From: Serratia bockelmannii
GTDB lineage: Bacteria > Pseudomonadota > Gammaproteobacteria > Enterobacterales > Enterobacteriaceae
NCBI RefSeq assembly: GCF_008011855.1
Contig: NZ_VOUX01000033.1
Location: 124,001-188,000, forward strand
Reading direction: 5' to 3'
DNA length: 64,000 nt
Shown here piece by piece: positions 34,975-44,655 of this stretch; position 1 is the stretch's first letter, and every line of letters begins with the position of its first letter. The translations under genes and the position numbers were made by a program. Under the pieces are notes generated by a model that did not search any database, was not told where the DNA came from, and saw only the letters and a list, made by a program, of their open reading frames with translations.

Positions 34975-35991
34975 ATGAAAGCTGCCGTAGTGACGAAAAA
35001 CCATACCGTAGACATTCAGGATAAAGTGCTGCGCCCGCTGAAGCACGGCGAGGCGGCGTTAAAAATGGAGTGTTGCGGGGTGTGCCACACCGACTTGCAC
35101 GTGAAAAACGGCGATTTCGGCGAGGTGCCGGGCATTACGTTGGGACATGAGGGTATCGGCGTGGTCTCCGCCGTCGGTGAGGGCGTTACCTCGTTAAAAG
35201 TGGGTGACCGCGCTAGCGTCGCCTGGTTTTACCAGGGTTGCGGCCATTGCGAATATTGCGTCAGCGGCAACGAAACCCTGTGCCGCTCGGTGAAAAATGC
35301 CGGCTACAGCGTTGACGGCGGCATGGCGGAAGAGTGCATCGTGGTGGCGGACTACGCGGTGAAAGTGCCGGACGGGCTCGATTCTTTCGCCGCCAGCAGT
35401 ATCACCTGCGCCGGGGTCACCACCTACAAGGCGGTGAAAATTTCCGATATCAAGCCGGGGCAGTGGATCGCCATCTATGGCCTGGGCGGGCTGGGCAACC
35501 TGGCGTTGCAGTACGCCAAAAACGTGTTTAACGCCAAAGTGATTGCCATCGACGTCAACGACGGCCAGTTGGAGTTCGCCAAACAGATTGGCGCCGATCT
35601 GACCATCAACTCCAAAACGCAAAATGCGGAGGAGATCATTCAGCAGCAAACCGGCGGCGCTCACGCGGCGGTGGTGACGGCGGTGGCGAAAGCCGCCTTC
35701 AACTCGGCGGTCAATGCGGTGCGCGCCGGCGGTAAAGTGGTGGCCGTGGGGCTGCCGCCGGAGAGCATGGATCTGAGCATTCCGCGCCTGGTGCTGGACG
35801 GCATTCAGGTGGTGGGGTCGCTGGTCGGCACACGCGAAGATCTGAAAGAGGCGTTCCAGTTCGCTGCCGAAGGCAAAGTGACGCCGAAAGTGACCAAACG
35901 GCCATTGGGCGATATCAACGCCATCTTCGACGAGATGAAGGCGGGCACCATTCGCGGTCGCATGGTGATCGATCTCGGCATGGCGAAATAA
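34975..35991 (+). CDS. adhP: AdhP, zinc-dependent ethanol-active alcohol dehydrogenase
   Basis: 338 residues, close to E. coli AdhP (336). Catalytic zinc ligands are in [11 protein letters not shown] and GHEGIG; the structural zinc site is [16 protein letters not shown]; the NAD-binding loop is [14 protein letters not shown]. It oxidises ethanol to acetaldehyde or the reverse with NAD. I chose the ATG at 34975 with GGAGG 8 bases upstream over the in-frame ATG at 34906. It is followed by a bidirectional terminator shared with the convergent aldehyde dehydrogenase gene, and the two enzymes form a consecutive oxidation route. Confidence 0.95.
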   Translation: MKAAVVTKNHTVDIQDKVLRPLKHGEAALKMECCGVCHTDLHVKNGDFGEVPGITLGHEGIGVVSAVGEGVTSLKVGDRASVAWFYQGCGHCEYCVSGNETLCRSVKNAGYSVDGGMAEECIVVADYAVKVPDGLDSFAASSITCAGVTTYKAVKISDIKPGQWIAIYGLGGLGNLALQYAKNVFNAKVIAIDVNDGQLEFAKQIGADLTINSKTQNAEEIIQQQTGGAHAAVVTAVAKAAFNSAVNAVRAGGKVVAVGLPPESMDLSIPRLVLDGIQVVGSLVGTREDLKEAFQFAAEGKVTPKVTKRPLGDINAIFDEMKAGTIRGRMVIDLGMAK

Positions 35992-36000
35992 GCATCGCTA

Positions 36001-36027
36001 AAAAAGGCCACCCGCGGGTGGCCTTCT
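36001..36027. terminator. Bidirectional intrinsic terminator
   Basis: GGCCACCC-GC-GGGTGGCC (36006-36023) is flanked by an A run on the left and a T-rich stretch on the right. It serves adhP on the plus strand and the aldehyde dehydrogenase gene on the minus strand. Confidence 0.85.
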
Positions 36028-36043
36028 TGTCGTTATGCCCGGT

Positions 36044-37564
36044 TTAGAACAGGCCCAGCGGTTTGGCGTCGTAGCTGACCAGCAGGTTTTTCACCTGTTG
36101 ATAGTGCGACAGCGCCGCCTTGTGGGTTTCGCGCCCGATACCGGAGTTCTTGTAGCCGCCGAACGCGGCGTGCGCCGGGTACAGGTGGTAGCAGTTGGTC
36201 CACACGCGCCCGGCCTTGATCGCGCGGCCCATGCGGTAGGCGCGGTTGATGTCGCGGGTCCAGAGCCCGGCGCCCAGTCCGAACTCGGTGTCGTTGGCCA
36301 ACGCTAGAGCTTCGGCCTCATCCTTGAAGGTGGTGACGCCAATCACCGGCCCGAAGATTTCCTCGCGGAAGAAACGCATACTGTTGTTGCCGGTAATCAG
36401 CGTCGGCTGCAGGTAGAAACCGTTTTGCACTTCGTCGCCGCGCTGAGCGGGTTCGCCGCCCGCAACGATTTTGCCTCCCTCGTTTTTAGCGATGTCGATG
36501 TACGACAGGATCTTGTCATACTGCTGTTTTGACGCCTGGGCACCGATCATGGTCTCGGTGTCGAAGGGATCGCCCTGGCGGATGGTGGCGATGCGTGCCA
36601 GCACTTTCTCCATAAACTGCGGGTAGATGGATTCCTGGATCAACGCGCGTGAAGGGCAGGTGCACACCTCCCCCTGATTGAAGAAGCCCAGCACCAGCCC
36701 CTCAACCGCCTTGTCGATAAACTCCGGCTCCGCCTGCATGATGTCTTCAAAATAAATGTTCGGCGATTTGCCGCCCAACTCGACGGTGCTGGGGATGATG
36801 TTCTCCGCCGCACAGGCGAGGATGTGGCGGCCGACCGGCGTGGAGCCGGTGAAGGCGATTTTTTCGATGCGTTTGCTGCGCGCCAGCGCTTCGCCGGCCT
36901 CGGCGCCGAAGCCTTGCACCACGTTGAGCACCCCCGGCGGCAGCAGATCGCCGATCTCTTCCATCAGCACGCTGATGCCGAGCGGCGTCTGTTCCGCCGG
37001 TTTCAGCACCACGCAGTTACCGCCCGCCAGCGCCGGCGCCAGTTTCCAGGCGGCCATCAGCAGCGGGAAGTTCCACGGTATGATCTGACCGACTACGCCC
37101 AGCGGTTCATAGATATGGTAGGCCACGGTATTTTGGTCGATCTCCGCCGCAGTGCCTTCCTGCGCGCGCAGGCAGCCGGCGAAGTAGCGGAAATGGTCGA
37201 CCGCCAGCGGCAAATCGGCATTCAGGGTTTCGCGGATCGGTTTGCCGTTGTCCCAGGTTTCGGTCAGCGCCAGCATCTCCAGCCGCGACTCGATGCGATC
37301 GGCGATCGCCAGCAGCACGTTGGCGCGTTCTTGCACGCTGGTTTTGCCCCAGGCGTCCGCCGCCGCATGCGCCGCGTCGAGCGCCAGTTCGATGTCTTTG
37401 GCGTCGGAACGTGGGAATTCGGCGATCGGCTGGCCGGTCACCGGCGAGGTGTTGGTGAAGTAGTTGCCGGATACCGGTTCGACGAATTTACCGCCAATGT
37501 AGTTGCCATAGCGTTTGCGGAACGAAACCAGCGAGCCAGGCAAACCGGGGTGGACATATTTCAT
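36044..37564 (-). CDS. Acetaldehyde-type NAD(P) aldehyde dehydrogenase (AldB/ExaC/AcoD family)
   Basis: 506 residues from ATG 37564 (AGAGG site upstream), the usual length for AldB/AcoD. Catalytic Cys lies in [14 protein letters not shown] and the general-base Glu in [28 protein letters not shown] and the closing [11 protein letters not shown] match E. coli AldB closely. It should convert acetaldehyde to acetate. It is convergent with adhP and divergent from an AcoR-type activator gene. A sigma-54 promoter sits about 80 bases upstream of its start. Confidence 0.92.
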   Translation of the reverse strand: MKYVHPGLPGSLVSFRKRYGNYIGGKFVEPVSGNYFTNTSPVTGQPIAEFPRSDAKDIELALDAAHAAADAWGKTSVQERANVLLAIADRIESRLEMLALTETWDNGKPIRETLNADLPLAVDHFRYFAGCLRAQEGTAAEIDQNTVAYHIYEPLGVVGQIIPWNFPLLMAAWKLAPALAGGNCVVLKPAEQTPLGISVLMEEIGDLLPPGVLNVVQGFGAEAGEALARSKRIEKIAFTGSTPVGRHILACAAENIIPSTVELGGKSPNIYFEDIMQAEPEFIDKAVEGLVLGFFNQGEVCTCPSRALIQESIYPQFMEKVLARIATIRQGDPFDTETMIGAQASKQQYDKILSYIDIAKNEGGKIVAGGEPAQRGDEVQNGFYLQPTLITGNNSMRFFREEIFGPVIGVTTFKDEAEALALANDTEFGLGAGLWTRDINRAYRMGRAIKAGRVWTNCYHLYPAHAAFGGYKNSGIGRETHKAALSHYQQVKNLLVSYDAKPLGLF

Positions 37565-37642
37565 GTGAAGCACCTCTCTGCAGATGATAACCGGCGCTAT
37601 TGGGCTGCGCCTGTGAGTGCGGCATGTCGCCGCAGCACGGAG

Positions 37643-37660
37643 AAGCACGGCCCGTGCCAG
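37643..37660 (-). promoter_or_regulatory. Sigma-54 (-24/-12) promoter for the aldehyde dehydrogenase gene
   Basis: On the minus strand: CTGGCACGGGCCGTGCTT. This fits the YTGGCACG-N4-TTGCW consensus with one change in the -12 part (GTGC for TTGC) and correct GG/GC spacing. It lies about 80 bases upstream of the aldehyde dehydrogenase ATG. Confidence 0.75.
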
Positions 37661-37773
37661 ATTGATGAATGGCGAAGATGATCGTTAAAAGATCTTATTT
37701 ATTAACGCGTTAAAAGTTGATATGACGTGACGAATCATGCGGTACCGCCGCTGGCGATGGGTTTTTGTGTTCC

Positions 37774-37818
37774 GTGTCGCAACGCCTGATACACATCTGT
37801 GATACATATTTGCAACAC
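37774..37818. promoter_or_regulatory. Candidate enhancer for the AcoR-type activator
   Basis: Near-palindromic arms GTGTCGCAA (37774-37782) and TTGCAACAC (37810-37818) flank two direct TGATACA repeats (37787-37793, 37800-37806). The element lies about 115-175 bases upstream of the -24/-12 promoter, the normal place for a sigma-54 activator site, and just ahead of the activator gene itself. Confidence 0.5.
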
Positions 37819-37840
37819 TCGTAAACGGGGGGAGAAACGC

Positions 37841-39619
37841 ATGTTGCCTGATGACCGCTTGCCCACCGAGGGCGCCAGTTTGTTGACCCGCCCGCTGGCG
37901 GAATCCTGGCAGCGCAGCCGGGGCTACGGCCTGACGCGCGCCGATCAACATATCCCTTTTATCAAAGCCGGATTACTCGAAGAGCTACGCAGCCGCAATG
38001 ACTGGGTGCCGCAACGGGTACAGCCGCTGATCGAGCAGTTGGGCGCGCAAATTACGCGCCAGCCCGCCATCGTGGTGATCGCCGACGCCGACGGACTGGT
38101 GCTGGAAACCCGCGGCAATACCGACTTTCTGCACAAGGCGTCGCGCTTTGCGCTGGCGCCGGGCAACCAGTGGGGCGAAGCGGATCGGGGTACCAATGCC
38201 ATCGGCACCGCGCTGGCACTCGGCGCGTTCTGCGAGGTCCGCGGCGACCAGCATTTCCTCAACCAAAATGCCGGATTGAACTGCACCGCCGCACCGATCT
38301 ATCGGCCGGATGGCCGCATTGCCGGCATACTGGATCTCTCCGCCCCCGCGCAGCGCCCGTACCGCGATGCACAGCGCCTGATCATGCAGGCGGTGCGGCA
38401 TATCGAACACCGCTGGGTCAGAAGCGCGATCGCCGACCGTCACTGGACGCTGCGCCTGCACGCCAACGCCGGGAGCCTGGGCAGCGCGCAGGAGCTGCTG
38501 CTGGTGTTTCACGACGAAGTGCTGGTCGCCGCCAATCGGCTGGCGATGCTGGAGTTCCGGCTTTCACCGGCCGCATTAGGCTCGGTTGAGTTTGCCCAGC
38601 TGTTTCCCGACCTGCTGCGACAGCCCTCCGGCGCACCGCACCAGACGCTGGCCGGCAATCAACGGCATTATTATTCGCTGCTCGAGGCGCCGCAGCGCCG
38701 CGTTAGCGCCCTGCGTTCGGTTCCGCCGCCGGCGGAACGGCATGACGAACAGCATCAGAAGGCGCTACGCATTCTCAATGCCGGCCTTTCCCTGTGCGTG
38801 ACCGGCGAAACCGGCTGCGGTAAAGAGCATTTCAGCCGACGCTTGTTTCAACAGAGCCGCTGGCGCAACGGCAACTTCGTGGCGATCAACTGCGCGGCGC
38901 TGCCTGAGCCGCTGATCGAATCCGAACTGTTCGGCTATGCGCCGGGGGCGTTTACCGGCGCCAACCCGAAAGGGTATATCGGCAAGATCCGCGAGGCGGA
39001 CGGCGGCGTGCTGTTCCTCGATGAAATCGGCGACATGCCGGCGGGCCTGCAAACGCGCCTGCTGCGGGTGTTACAGGAAAAAACGGTCACGCCGCTCGGT
39101 AGCCGCAGCGCTTATCCGGTCGATTTCGCGCTGGTCTGCGCCACGCACCACGATCTGCATCGGCAGGTAGAGGCGGGGGCGTTTCGTGAGGATTTGCTGT
39201 ACCGCATACAGGAATACAGCCTGTGCATCCCGCCGCTCAGAGAGCGGGCGCAGCTGGAGACCTTCATTTTGCAGTTGTGGCGAGAGCTGGGCGGCGAGCG
39301 GCGCGACATTCGCCTGTTGCCGGAGGCGCTGGCGATGCTGGCGCGCTATCCATGGCCCGGCAACGTGCGGCAGCTGTTGAGTACGCTCAAGGTGCTGCTG
39401 GCATTGGCGGACGATCATGCGGTGCTCACCCTGGACGATCTGCCTCAGTCCATCGCGGTGCTGGCGCCGCGTCAGGAGAACGCCGATACCGGCCAGGCGG
39501 ATCTGCAGACGGCGATCGACAGGGCGGGCGGCAATCTCAGCCGGGCGGCGAAGGCGCTGGGCGTTTCGCGCAGCACGCTGTACCGCAAGTTGGGGAGGCA
39601 GAAAGCGGTGGCGGAATGA
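37841..39619 (+). CDS. AcoR-type sigma-54-dependent transcriptional activator
   Basis: 592 residues from ATG 37841 (GGGGGGAGA upstream). An N-terminal sensory half with a GAF-like domain (about 60-190, NQWGEADRGTNAIGTAL) is followed by an AAA+ domain with Walker A GETGCGKE, the sigma-54 contact loop GAFTGA, Walker B GGVLFLDEIGDMP, and a C-terminal Fis-type helix-turn-helix (NLSRAAKALGVSRSTLYRKL). This is the architecture of AcoR, which responds to acetoin, alcohols or aldehydes. It is divergent from the aldehyde dehydrogenase gene and its sigma-54 promoter, which is the obvious target; adhP may be another. Confidence 0.9.
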   Translation: MLPDDRLPTEGASLLTRPLAESWQRSRGYGLTRADQHIPFIKAGLLEELRSRNDWVPQRVQPLIEQLGAQITRQPAIVVIADADGLVLETRGNTDFLHKASRFALAPGNQWGEADRGTNAIGTALALGAFCEVRGDQHFLNQNAGLNCTAAPIYRPDGRIAGILDLSAPAQRPYRDAQRLIMQAVRHIEHRWVRSAIADRHWTLRLHANAGSLGSAQELLLVFHDEVLVAANRLAMLEFRLSPAALGSVEFAQLFPDLLRQPSGAPHQTLAGNQRHYYSLLEAPQRRVSALRSVPPPAERHDEQHQKALRILNAGLSLCVTGETGCGKEHFSRRLFQQSRWRNGNFVAINCAALPEPLIESELFGYAPGAFTGANPKGYIGKIREADGGVLFLDEIGDMPAGLQTRLLRVLQEKTVTPLGSRSAYPVDFALVCATHHDLHRQVEAGAFREDLLYRIQEYSLCIPPLRERAQLETFILQLWRELGGERRDIRLLPEALAMLARYPWPGNVRQLLSTLKVLLALADDHAVLTLDDLPQSIAVLAPRQENADTGQADLQTAIDRAGGNLSRAAKALGVSRSTLYRKLGRQKAVAE

Positions 39620-39641
39620 AACGTCATGATTGCTCATCAAT

Positions 39642-39668
39642 AACCGGCCCCTCGATGCGGGGCCGGTT
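39642..39668. terminator. Hairpin between convergent activator and binding-protein genes
   Basis: Perfect 10-base arms AACCGGCCCC (39642-39651) and GGGGCCGGTT (39659-39668) with a 7-base loop. It is placed between two convergent stop codons but lacks a long T run, so it is probably a bidirectional terminator of moderate strength. Confidence 0.65.
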
Positions 39669-39674
39669 CATGCT

Positions 39675-40592
39675 CTAGTCCCCCAGTCCCGGCGGGTTAA
39701 TCTCCGAATGGGCAATCTTCTCGTCGCTTTCCGCCCAGCGATCCAGCACCTGCAGATAGCTGCCGTTGGCGATGGCGCTGTTGAGCGAAGCCTGCACCGC
39801 GTCCACCAGACCGTTGCCTTTCTTCAGTGTGACGGCGATGTTGGCGGTCTTCGGCCAGCCGCCGGGCACAATGCCCACCAGCCGGGTTTTGCCGGTCAGC
39901 CGCGCCTGATAAGCGCCGGAGACGTTGGGCCCGAAGGTGGCGTCGGCGCGGCCAGACTGAATGGCCAACGTGGAGGCGGCCTTATCGGTGACGTACACCG
40001 GCTGCAGCGGTGCCAGTCCCTTGGCGCGGTTCTCCTTGTCCCAGGCCAGCAGCACCGCTTCCTGATTGGTGCCGGAATCGACGATGATCTTTTTGCCGGC
40101 GATATCCGGCGCCGTTTTGATCTGGGTGATTTTACTGTCGGACTTGACGTAGAAGCCCAGCGTATCCTGCCGATAGGTGGCGAAATCGAATTTGGTCTTG
40201 CGTTCGTTGGTTACGGTGATGTTGTAAACCGCGGCGTCATATTTGCCGGAGGCCACCCCCAGCGGCCAGTCTTCCCACGACGTGGGCACCAGTTTGAGTT
40301 TCAACCCCAAACCGTCGGCCACCAGGCGCGCGATGTCCGCCTCGCTGCCGATCACCGTTTTATTGTCGCGGGCGTACAGGCCGAACGGCGGGCCGCTGCC
40401 CAGCAGGGAAATGGCCACCGTCAGCGTGCCGGGTTCCACGAACCGGAAGCCGGCGGGGATTTTGGCCACGGCTTCGGCGCTCTTCACCGTGTGGATCGGC
40501 GTTTCGTTAGCGACGAGATCCACGCCCGGTGCGGCGGCGGCGGAAAAACTCAGCAGCGCCGCAATCACTATCATCTTTTTGCTATATATCAT
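39675..40592 (-). CDS. Orphan family 3 amino acid-binding protein
   Basis: About 305 residues. The signal peptide (KKMIVIAALLSFSAAAA) is followed by an SBP_bac_3 domain: GSEADIARLVADGLGLKLKLV, GVASGKYDAAVYNITVTNERK, and AIQSGRADATFGPNVSG. I prefer ATG 40592, with AAGG 11 bases upstream, over in-frame ATGs at 40610 and 40625. No permease or ATPase gene is adjacent, so it must work with a transporter elsewhere or have another sensing role. The ligand is unknown. Confidence 0.85.
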   Translation of the reverse strand: MIYSKKMIVIAALLSFSAAAAPGVDLVANETPIHTVKSAEAVAKIPAGFRFVEPGTLTVAISLLGSGPPFGLYARDNKTVIGSEADIARLVADGLGLKLKLVPTSWEDWPLGVASGKYDAAVYNITVTNERKTKFDFATYRQDTLGFYVKSDSKITQIKTAPDIAGKKIIVDSGTNQEAVLLAWDKENRAKGLAPLQPVYVTDKAASTLAIQSGRADATFGPNVSGAYQARLTGKTRLVGIVPGGWPKTANIAVTLKKGNGLVDAVQASLNSAIANGSYLQVLDRWAESDEKIAHSEINPPGLGD

Positions 40593-40741
40593 TATGTTAA
40601 TTACCTTCATTATTATGGGTGTCACACGGTCGTTGCACTATCTCTAAAGGCTGCAGATCTGTGAACGAACAAAATCAACTAACCAATCTTGGAAAAATCA
40701 TGAGGCGCCTCTGGCGGCGCTGAATCGATCGAGGATGAAGC

Positions 40742-41938
40742 ATGTCGTCGCGTTTCGCTACGTTGGGTCGCATACCGCGCGGCGTGTGGGTATTGGGTGG
40801 CGTGAGCCTGCTGATGGACGTTTCCTCGGAAATGATCCATAGCCTGCTACCGCTGTTTATGGCGACGACGCTCGGTGCCAGCGTGATCGTCATCGGGCTG
40901 ATCGAAGGGCTCGCGGAGGCGACGGCATTGATCGTCAAGGTGTTCTCCGGCGTGCTCAGCGATTACCTCGGTAAACGCAAAGGGCTGGCGCTGCTGGGCT
41001 ACGGGCTGGGCGCCATCAGCAAGCCGTTTTTCGCTATCGCATCGTCGTCCGGCATGGTGATGAGCGCGCGCCTGCTGGATCGCGTGGGCAAAGGCATCCG
41101 CGGGGCGCCGCGCGATGCCCTGGTGGCCGACGTGACGCCGCCGGAAATTCGCGGCGCGGCCTTCGGGCTGCGGCAGTCGCTGGATACCGTCGGCGCCTTT
41201 TTAGGGCCGCTGCTGGCCGTCGGCCTGATGCTGCTGTGGCACAACGATTTTCGCGCCATCTTTTGGGTGGCGACGGTCCCGGCGGCGCTGGCGATTGCGC
41301 TGCTGTTTTTCGGCCTGAAAGAGCCGACCGCCGCGATAACCCACAAGCGCACCAACCCGATCACCCGCGCCAACCTGCGGCTGCTGGGGCGCAGCTATTG
41401 GTGGGTGGTGAGCATCGGCGCGATCTTTACGCTGGCGCGCTTCAGCGAAGCGTTCCTGGTGTTGAAGGCGCAGCAGGGCGGCACGCCGCTGGCGCTGATC
41501 CCACTGGTGATGGTCGCCATGAATCTGGTCTACGCCTGCTCGGCCTATCCGTTCGGAAAACTGTCTGACCGCATGAGCCATGAAGGATTGCTGAAAGCCG
41601 GGTTGCTGGTGCTGATCGCCGCCGACCTGGTATTGGCGCTGAGCGATCATTGGAGCGGGGTGCTGTTTGGCGTAGCGCTGTGGGGGGTGCACATGGGCAT
41701 GACCCAGGGGCTATTGGCGGCGATGGTGGCGCATACAGCGCCGGCTCATCTGCGCGGCACCGCGTTTGGCATGTTCAATCTGATCAGCGGCGTGGCGCTG
41801 CTGCTGGCGAGTCTTGGGGCTGGAACCTTGTGGGAGCTGTTCGGTTCCGCCTCCACCTTCTACGCCGGGTCACTCATCTGCGTAGTGACGCTTATCGGTA
41901 TGCAGCTGGCGCCGTTTGGCGCACGGCAGGGGGCTTAA
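40742..41938 (+). CDS. MFS transporter
   Basis: 398 residues, about twelve membrane segments. GGVSLLMDVSSEMIHSLLPLFMATTLGAS opens the protein, and DRVGKGIRGAPRDALVADVTPPEIRGAAFGLRQSLDTVGAFLGPLLA in the helix 4-5 region is characteristic of a widespread but uncharacterised MFS subgroup. GAGG lies 9 bases before the ATG. Its last 4 bases overlap the convergent GGDEF-EAL gene. Confidence 0.9.
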   Translation: MSSRFATLGRIPRGVWVLGGVSLLMDVSSEMIHSLLPLFMATTLGASVIVIGLIEGLAEATALIVKVFSGVLSDYLGKRKGLALLGYGLGAISKPFFAIASSSGMVMSARLLDRVGKGIRGAPRDALVADVTPPEIRGAAFGLRQSLDTVGAFLGPLLAVGLMLLWHNDFRAIFWVATVPAALAIALLFFGLKEPTAAITHKRTNPITRANLRLLGRSYWWVVSIGAIFTLARFSEAFLVLKAQQGGTPLALIPLVMVAMNLVYACSAYPFGKLSDRMSHEGLLKAGLLVLIAADLVLALSDHWSGVLFGVALWGVHMGMTQGLLAAMVAHTAPAHLRGTAFGMFNLISGVALLLASLGAGTLWELFGSASTFYAGSLICVVTLIGMQLAPFGARQGA

Positions 41939-44028
41939 CGGCCCTCGACAGATTGCGGCACCGCTTGCAGCAGCTCTGGCACCCGCTGGGATTCCACCGC
42001 CCGGCTGAACAGAAAACCCTGGCCAATATGGAAACCGGCTTCGCACAGCGTTTGCCGCTGCTGCTCGGTTTCCACGCCCTCGGCGATGATATCGATCGAC
42101 AGCTTCTGACCGAGGATACCGATGCTTTCCACGATCGCCAGGATCGCCGGTTCGGTGTTCATGCGTTGAACGAAATCGCAGTCCAGCTTAATGCAGTCCA
42201 GCGGGTAATCCATGATATGGCTGAATGAGGAATGGCCGGTGCCGAAGTCGTCCAGTGCGATGCGGATGCCCATCTCTTTGAGCATTTGCAGCGCGCGCAG
42301 CACGTACTTGGAGCCATGTTTGTTGAACGCGTGCTCGGTCACTTCCAGTTCGATCAGGTGGTGGGGAATATGGAATTTCAGCAGGCGCTGCAGGAAGGTT
42401 TCGGCGTAGTTGTCGCGTAAAAATTCGATCGGCGACACGTTCAGCGAGATAGGGCGTACCGCCACGCCGGCCGCGCGCCAGCGGGCGATATCGGCGAAGA
42501 CCTTCAGCTGCATGGCTTCGCTGATCTTGGTCGCCAGCTCGTAGTCGTTGAAGGCTTCGCTGACCGTCGCCGGCAGCTGTATGCCGTTTTGCGGGCAATG
42601 CCAGCGCAGCAACGCTTCGAAGCCGACGATGCTGCCGTCGGAGAGGCTGACCTTCGGCTGGTAGCTGGGACGGATGCAGTTGTCGCGCACGATCTGGCGC
42701 GCGTAGTTGAGCTGGCTGGCGCGCGCGCGGGCCTTGTCCATCATCTTGCGATCGAACATATAGACGCCGCCGCGGCCGCCGTCTTTCAGCTCATACAGCG
42801 CGGTATCGGCGCATTTCATCAGTTCCGAAGCGTCGCGGGCATCTTTGGGGTAGATGGCGCCGCCGATGCTCATGCCGCAATGCAGCGTCTTGCCACCGTG
42901 GGTGATCGGCGTCTCCAATTGCAGCAGAAACTTGTTGGCGATGCGGAAAATATCCTGCTCGTTTTCAACGTCGCTGATTACCACCGCGAATTCGTCCCCC
43001 CCGAGGCGGGAGACGAACGAATGCGTATTCATGCAGGCGCTGAGCCTTTTACCCAGAACCCGCAGCAGATGGTCGCCCGCCGCGTGGCCCAGCGTGTCGT
43101 TCACCAGCTTGAAGTGGTCAAGATCCAGCAGCATCAGCCCGAGGGACTTGTTGCCATGCAGGGCGCGCTTCATCTCTTGCTTCAGCTTTTTCTTGAATAA
43201 GCGCCGGTTGGGCAGGCCGGTCAATTCGTCATATTCGCTGGCGAGCAACAGACGCTGTTCCATCACGCGTTGCGACGTCACGTCGCGCGAGACGCACAAG
43301 ATCTCGGCCACGGTACCGCGTTCATCGCTGACCGGCGTGAGAATGTTGTCCCAATGCTGTTTTTTACCCTGCGGCGTCACGCTCAATCCCGTGAAGCGCG
43401 CATTTTTTCCTGATCTGACGCTGCGCAGCGCCTTGCGGCCGCGGCGCCGGATCTCGGGTGACAGCAGGCCCAGCCAGGGCATGCCAAACTCTTTTTGCGC
43501 CGGATCCAGGCCGAGCGCCAGGCTGCCGGAGCGGTTCATGTGCCGCAGCGTGCCGTCGCGATTGATCACTTTGATGCAGTCGACGCTGGCGTCCAGCATG
43601 TCTTGCTGGATAGAGAGCGCCTGAACGTTTTGCTGACGTTGCAGCATTTGCGGGTGGATGTCGGTAGCGGTGAGGTACCAGCTGGGCTCCAGTGCCATGC
43701 CGTCCTGACGGGCGTTAAACGCCAGCATAAACCAACGGTAGGCGCCGCTGCGATCGCGTAGGCGTGCCTCGCCGGCGAATGAGGAGAGGGCAACGATCGC
43801 CTGGCGCCATTGTGTGGCCAGCCGATCGCGATCGTCGGGGTGCAGGGTATCGAGCCAATCAGCGGCGCCGTGTTCACCGGCGATTGCGCCGGTATAGTCG
43901 CGCCACTGTTTATTGAAGTAGCCGCCAAGGCGGTTGCCGAAGCAAATCAGACCGGGCAAGTCGTCTACGATTTCGCTATAGAGATCAATCGGATTTTTGT
44001 TATTGGTCTGCTTGGGCAACAGGGTCAT
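41935..44028 (-). CDS. PAS-PAS-GGDEF-EAL cyclic-di-GMP protein
   Basis: 697 residues from ATG 44028 (GAGGAAA upstream; the ATG at 44085 has no site). Two PAS-like domains (about 15-130 and 145-265) precede a GGDEF domain (about 275-430, SRLGGDEFAVVI intact) and an EAL domain (about 445-690, with FEALLRW, SLNVSP, EVTEHAF, DDFGTGHSSF and AEGVETEQQ). Both active sites look complete, so the protein could make and break c-di-GMP. The product-inhibition site RxxD before GGDEF is replaced by NTHS. No membrane segment; cytosolic sensor. Confidence 0.92.
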   Translation of the reverse strand: MTLLPKQTNNKNPIDLYSEIVDDLPGLICFGNRLGGYFNKQWRDYTGAIAGEHGAADWLDTLHPDDRDRLATQWRQAIVALSSFAGEARLRDRSGAYRWFMLAFNARQDGMALEPSWYLTATDIHPQMLQRQQNVQALSIQQDMLDASVDCIKVINRDGTLRHMNRSGSLALGLDPAQKEFGMPWLGLLSPEIRRRGRKALRSVRSGKNARFTGLSVTPQGKKQHWDNILTPVSDERGTVAEILCVSRDVTSQRVMEQRLLLASEYDELTGLPNRRLFKKKLKQEMKRALHGNKSLGLMLLDLDHFKLVNDTLGHAAGDHLLRVLGKRLSACMNTHSFVSRLGGDEFAVVISDVENEQDIFRIANKFLLQLETPITHGGKTLHCGMSIGGAIYPKDARDASELMKCADTALYELKDGGRGGVYMFDRKMMDKARARASQLNYARQIVRDNCIRPSYQPKVSLSDGSIVGFEALLRWHCPQNGIQLPATVSEAFNDYELATKISEAMQLKVFADIARWRAAGVAVRPISLNVSPIEFLRDNYAETFLQRLLKFHIPHHLIELEVTEHAFNKHGSKYVLRALQMLKEMGIRIALDDFGTGHSSFSHIMDYPLDCIKLDCDFVQRMNTEPAILAIVESIGILGQKLSIDIIAEGVETEQQRQTLCEAGFHIGQGFLFSRAVESQRVPELLQAVPQSVEGR

Positions 44029-44507
44029 GCGGCATTTCCTCGGAAAATTACCCATATTCTCGCTCTCTAGCAGAGCCTCTTTCAATATAGTCTTGCCAAT
44101 GAAATTGGGAATAGCCAGCGGGCGCGGCTAAAAATCAGCCCGCTAGCATGGAATACATCCAGCGTGAACGCATTAGGAATACTCCTGTTATTTATAAGCC
44201 CCCCTTATATTGCAACGAAAAATAAGTGATCGGACCACGATGGGTTTTTGCCATAAAAGTTAATCAATCTGATGTTTCTATTTGATGAAATGTTCAGGTG
44301 TTTTTATGCTCTTCCACCGGCTGCTCTGCCGGCGCTATGCGTCTTCACTGACGAAAATCTCACTTATGGCGGCAATAACCGCCATTTTATGCACTCTTCA
44401 GCGGTTGTCGCAGCACCGTCGCCCGGCGTTTAGAGAAAAGTTATGATGCAAATCAAGAAATGTTTTGTTTCATCTGTTGACACTTTGCTTACGTATAAGA
44501 TAGCCTC
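44029..44507. promoter_or_regulatory. AT-rich region upstream of GGDEF-EAL and ssp
   Basis: No credible gene. It holds the minus-strand promoter of the c-di-GMP gene. One stem (AGCGGGC 44117-44123 with GCCCGCT 44138-44144) encloses an A-rich loop. A TTGACA hexamer (44477-44482) lies 26 bases before the Fur box. Confidence 0.4.
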
Positions 44508-44526
44508 GCGAATGATAATCATTAGC
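44508..44526 (+). promoter_or_regulatory. Fur box
   Basis: GCGAATGATAATCATTAGC matches 16 of 19 positions of the GATAATGATAATCATTATC consensus, with the central palindrome ATGATAATCAT intact. It lies 22 bases upstream of a short reading frame (44548) and about 310 bases upstream of ssp. Iron-dependent repression of this transcript is expected. Confidence 0.8.
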
Positions 44527-44547
44527 AAAACTGGATAGTGAGGCGAA

Positions 44548-44655
44548 ATGCACCCACAGCCTGATCCTTACGCCCGCACCCGATGGTCGGGGCATTTCGG
44601 CGCAACGGCGCCGGCAAGCGTACATTCGCCTCCTCTCCAAACGTCTGCGCCATAG
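44548..44655 (+). CDS. Possible 35-codon leader reading frame under the Fur box
   Basis: ATG 44548 with GAGG a few bases upstream, ending at TAG 44653-44655. The peptide is Pro/Ser/Ala-rich with no recognised family. It sits between the Fur box and ssp. It may be a translated leader, a decayed gene or chance; codon content is not persuasive. Confidence 0.25.
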   Translation: MHPQPDPYARTRWSGHFGATAPASVHSPPLQTSAP

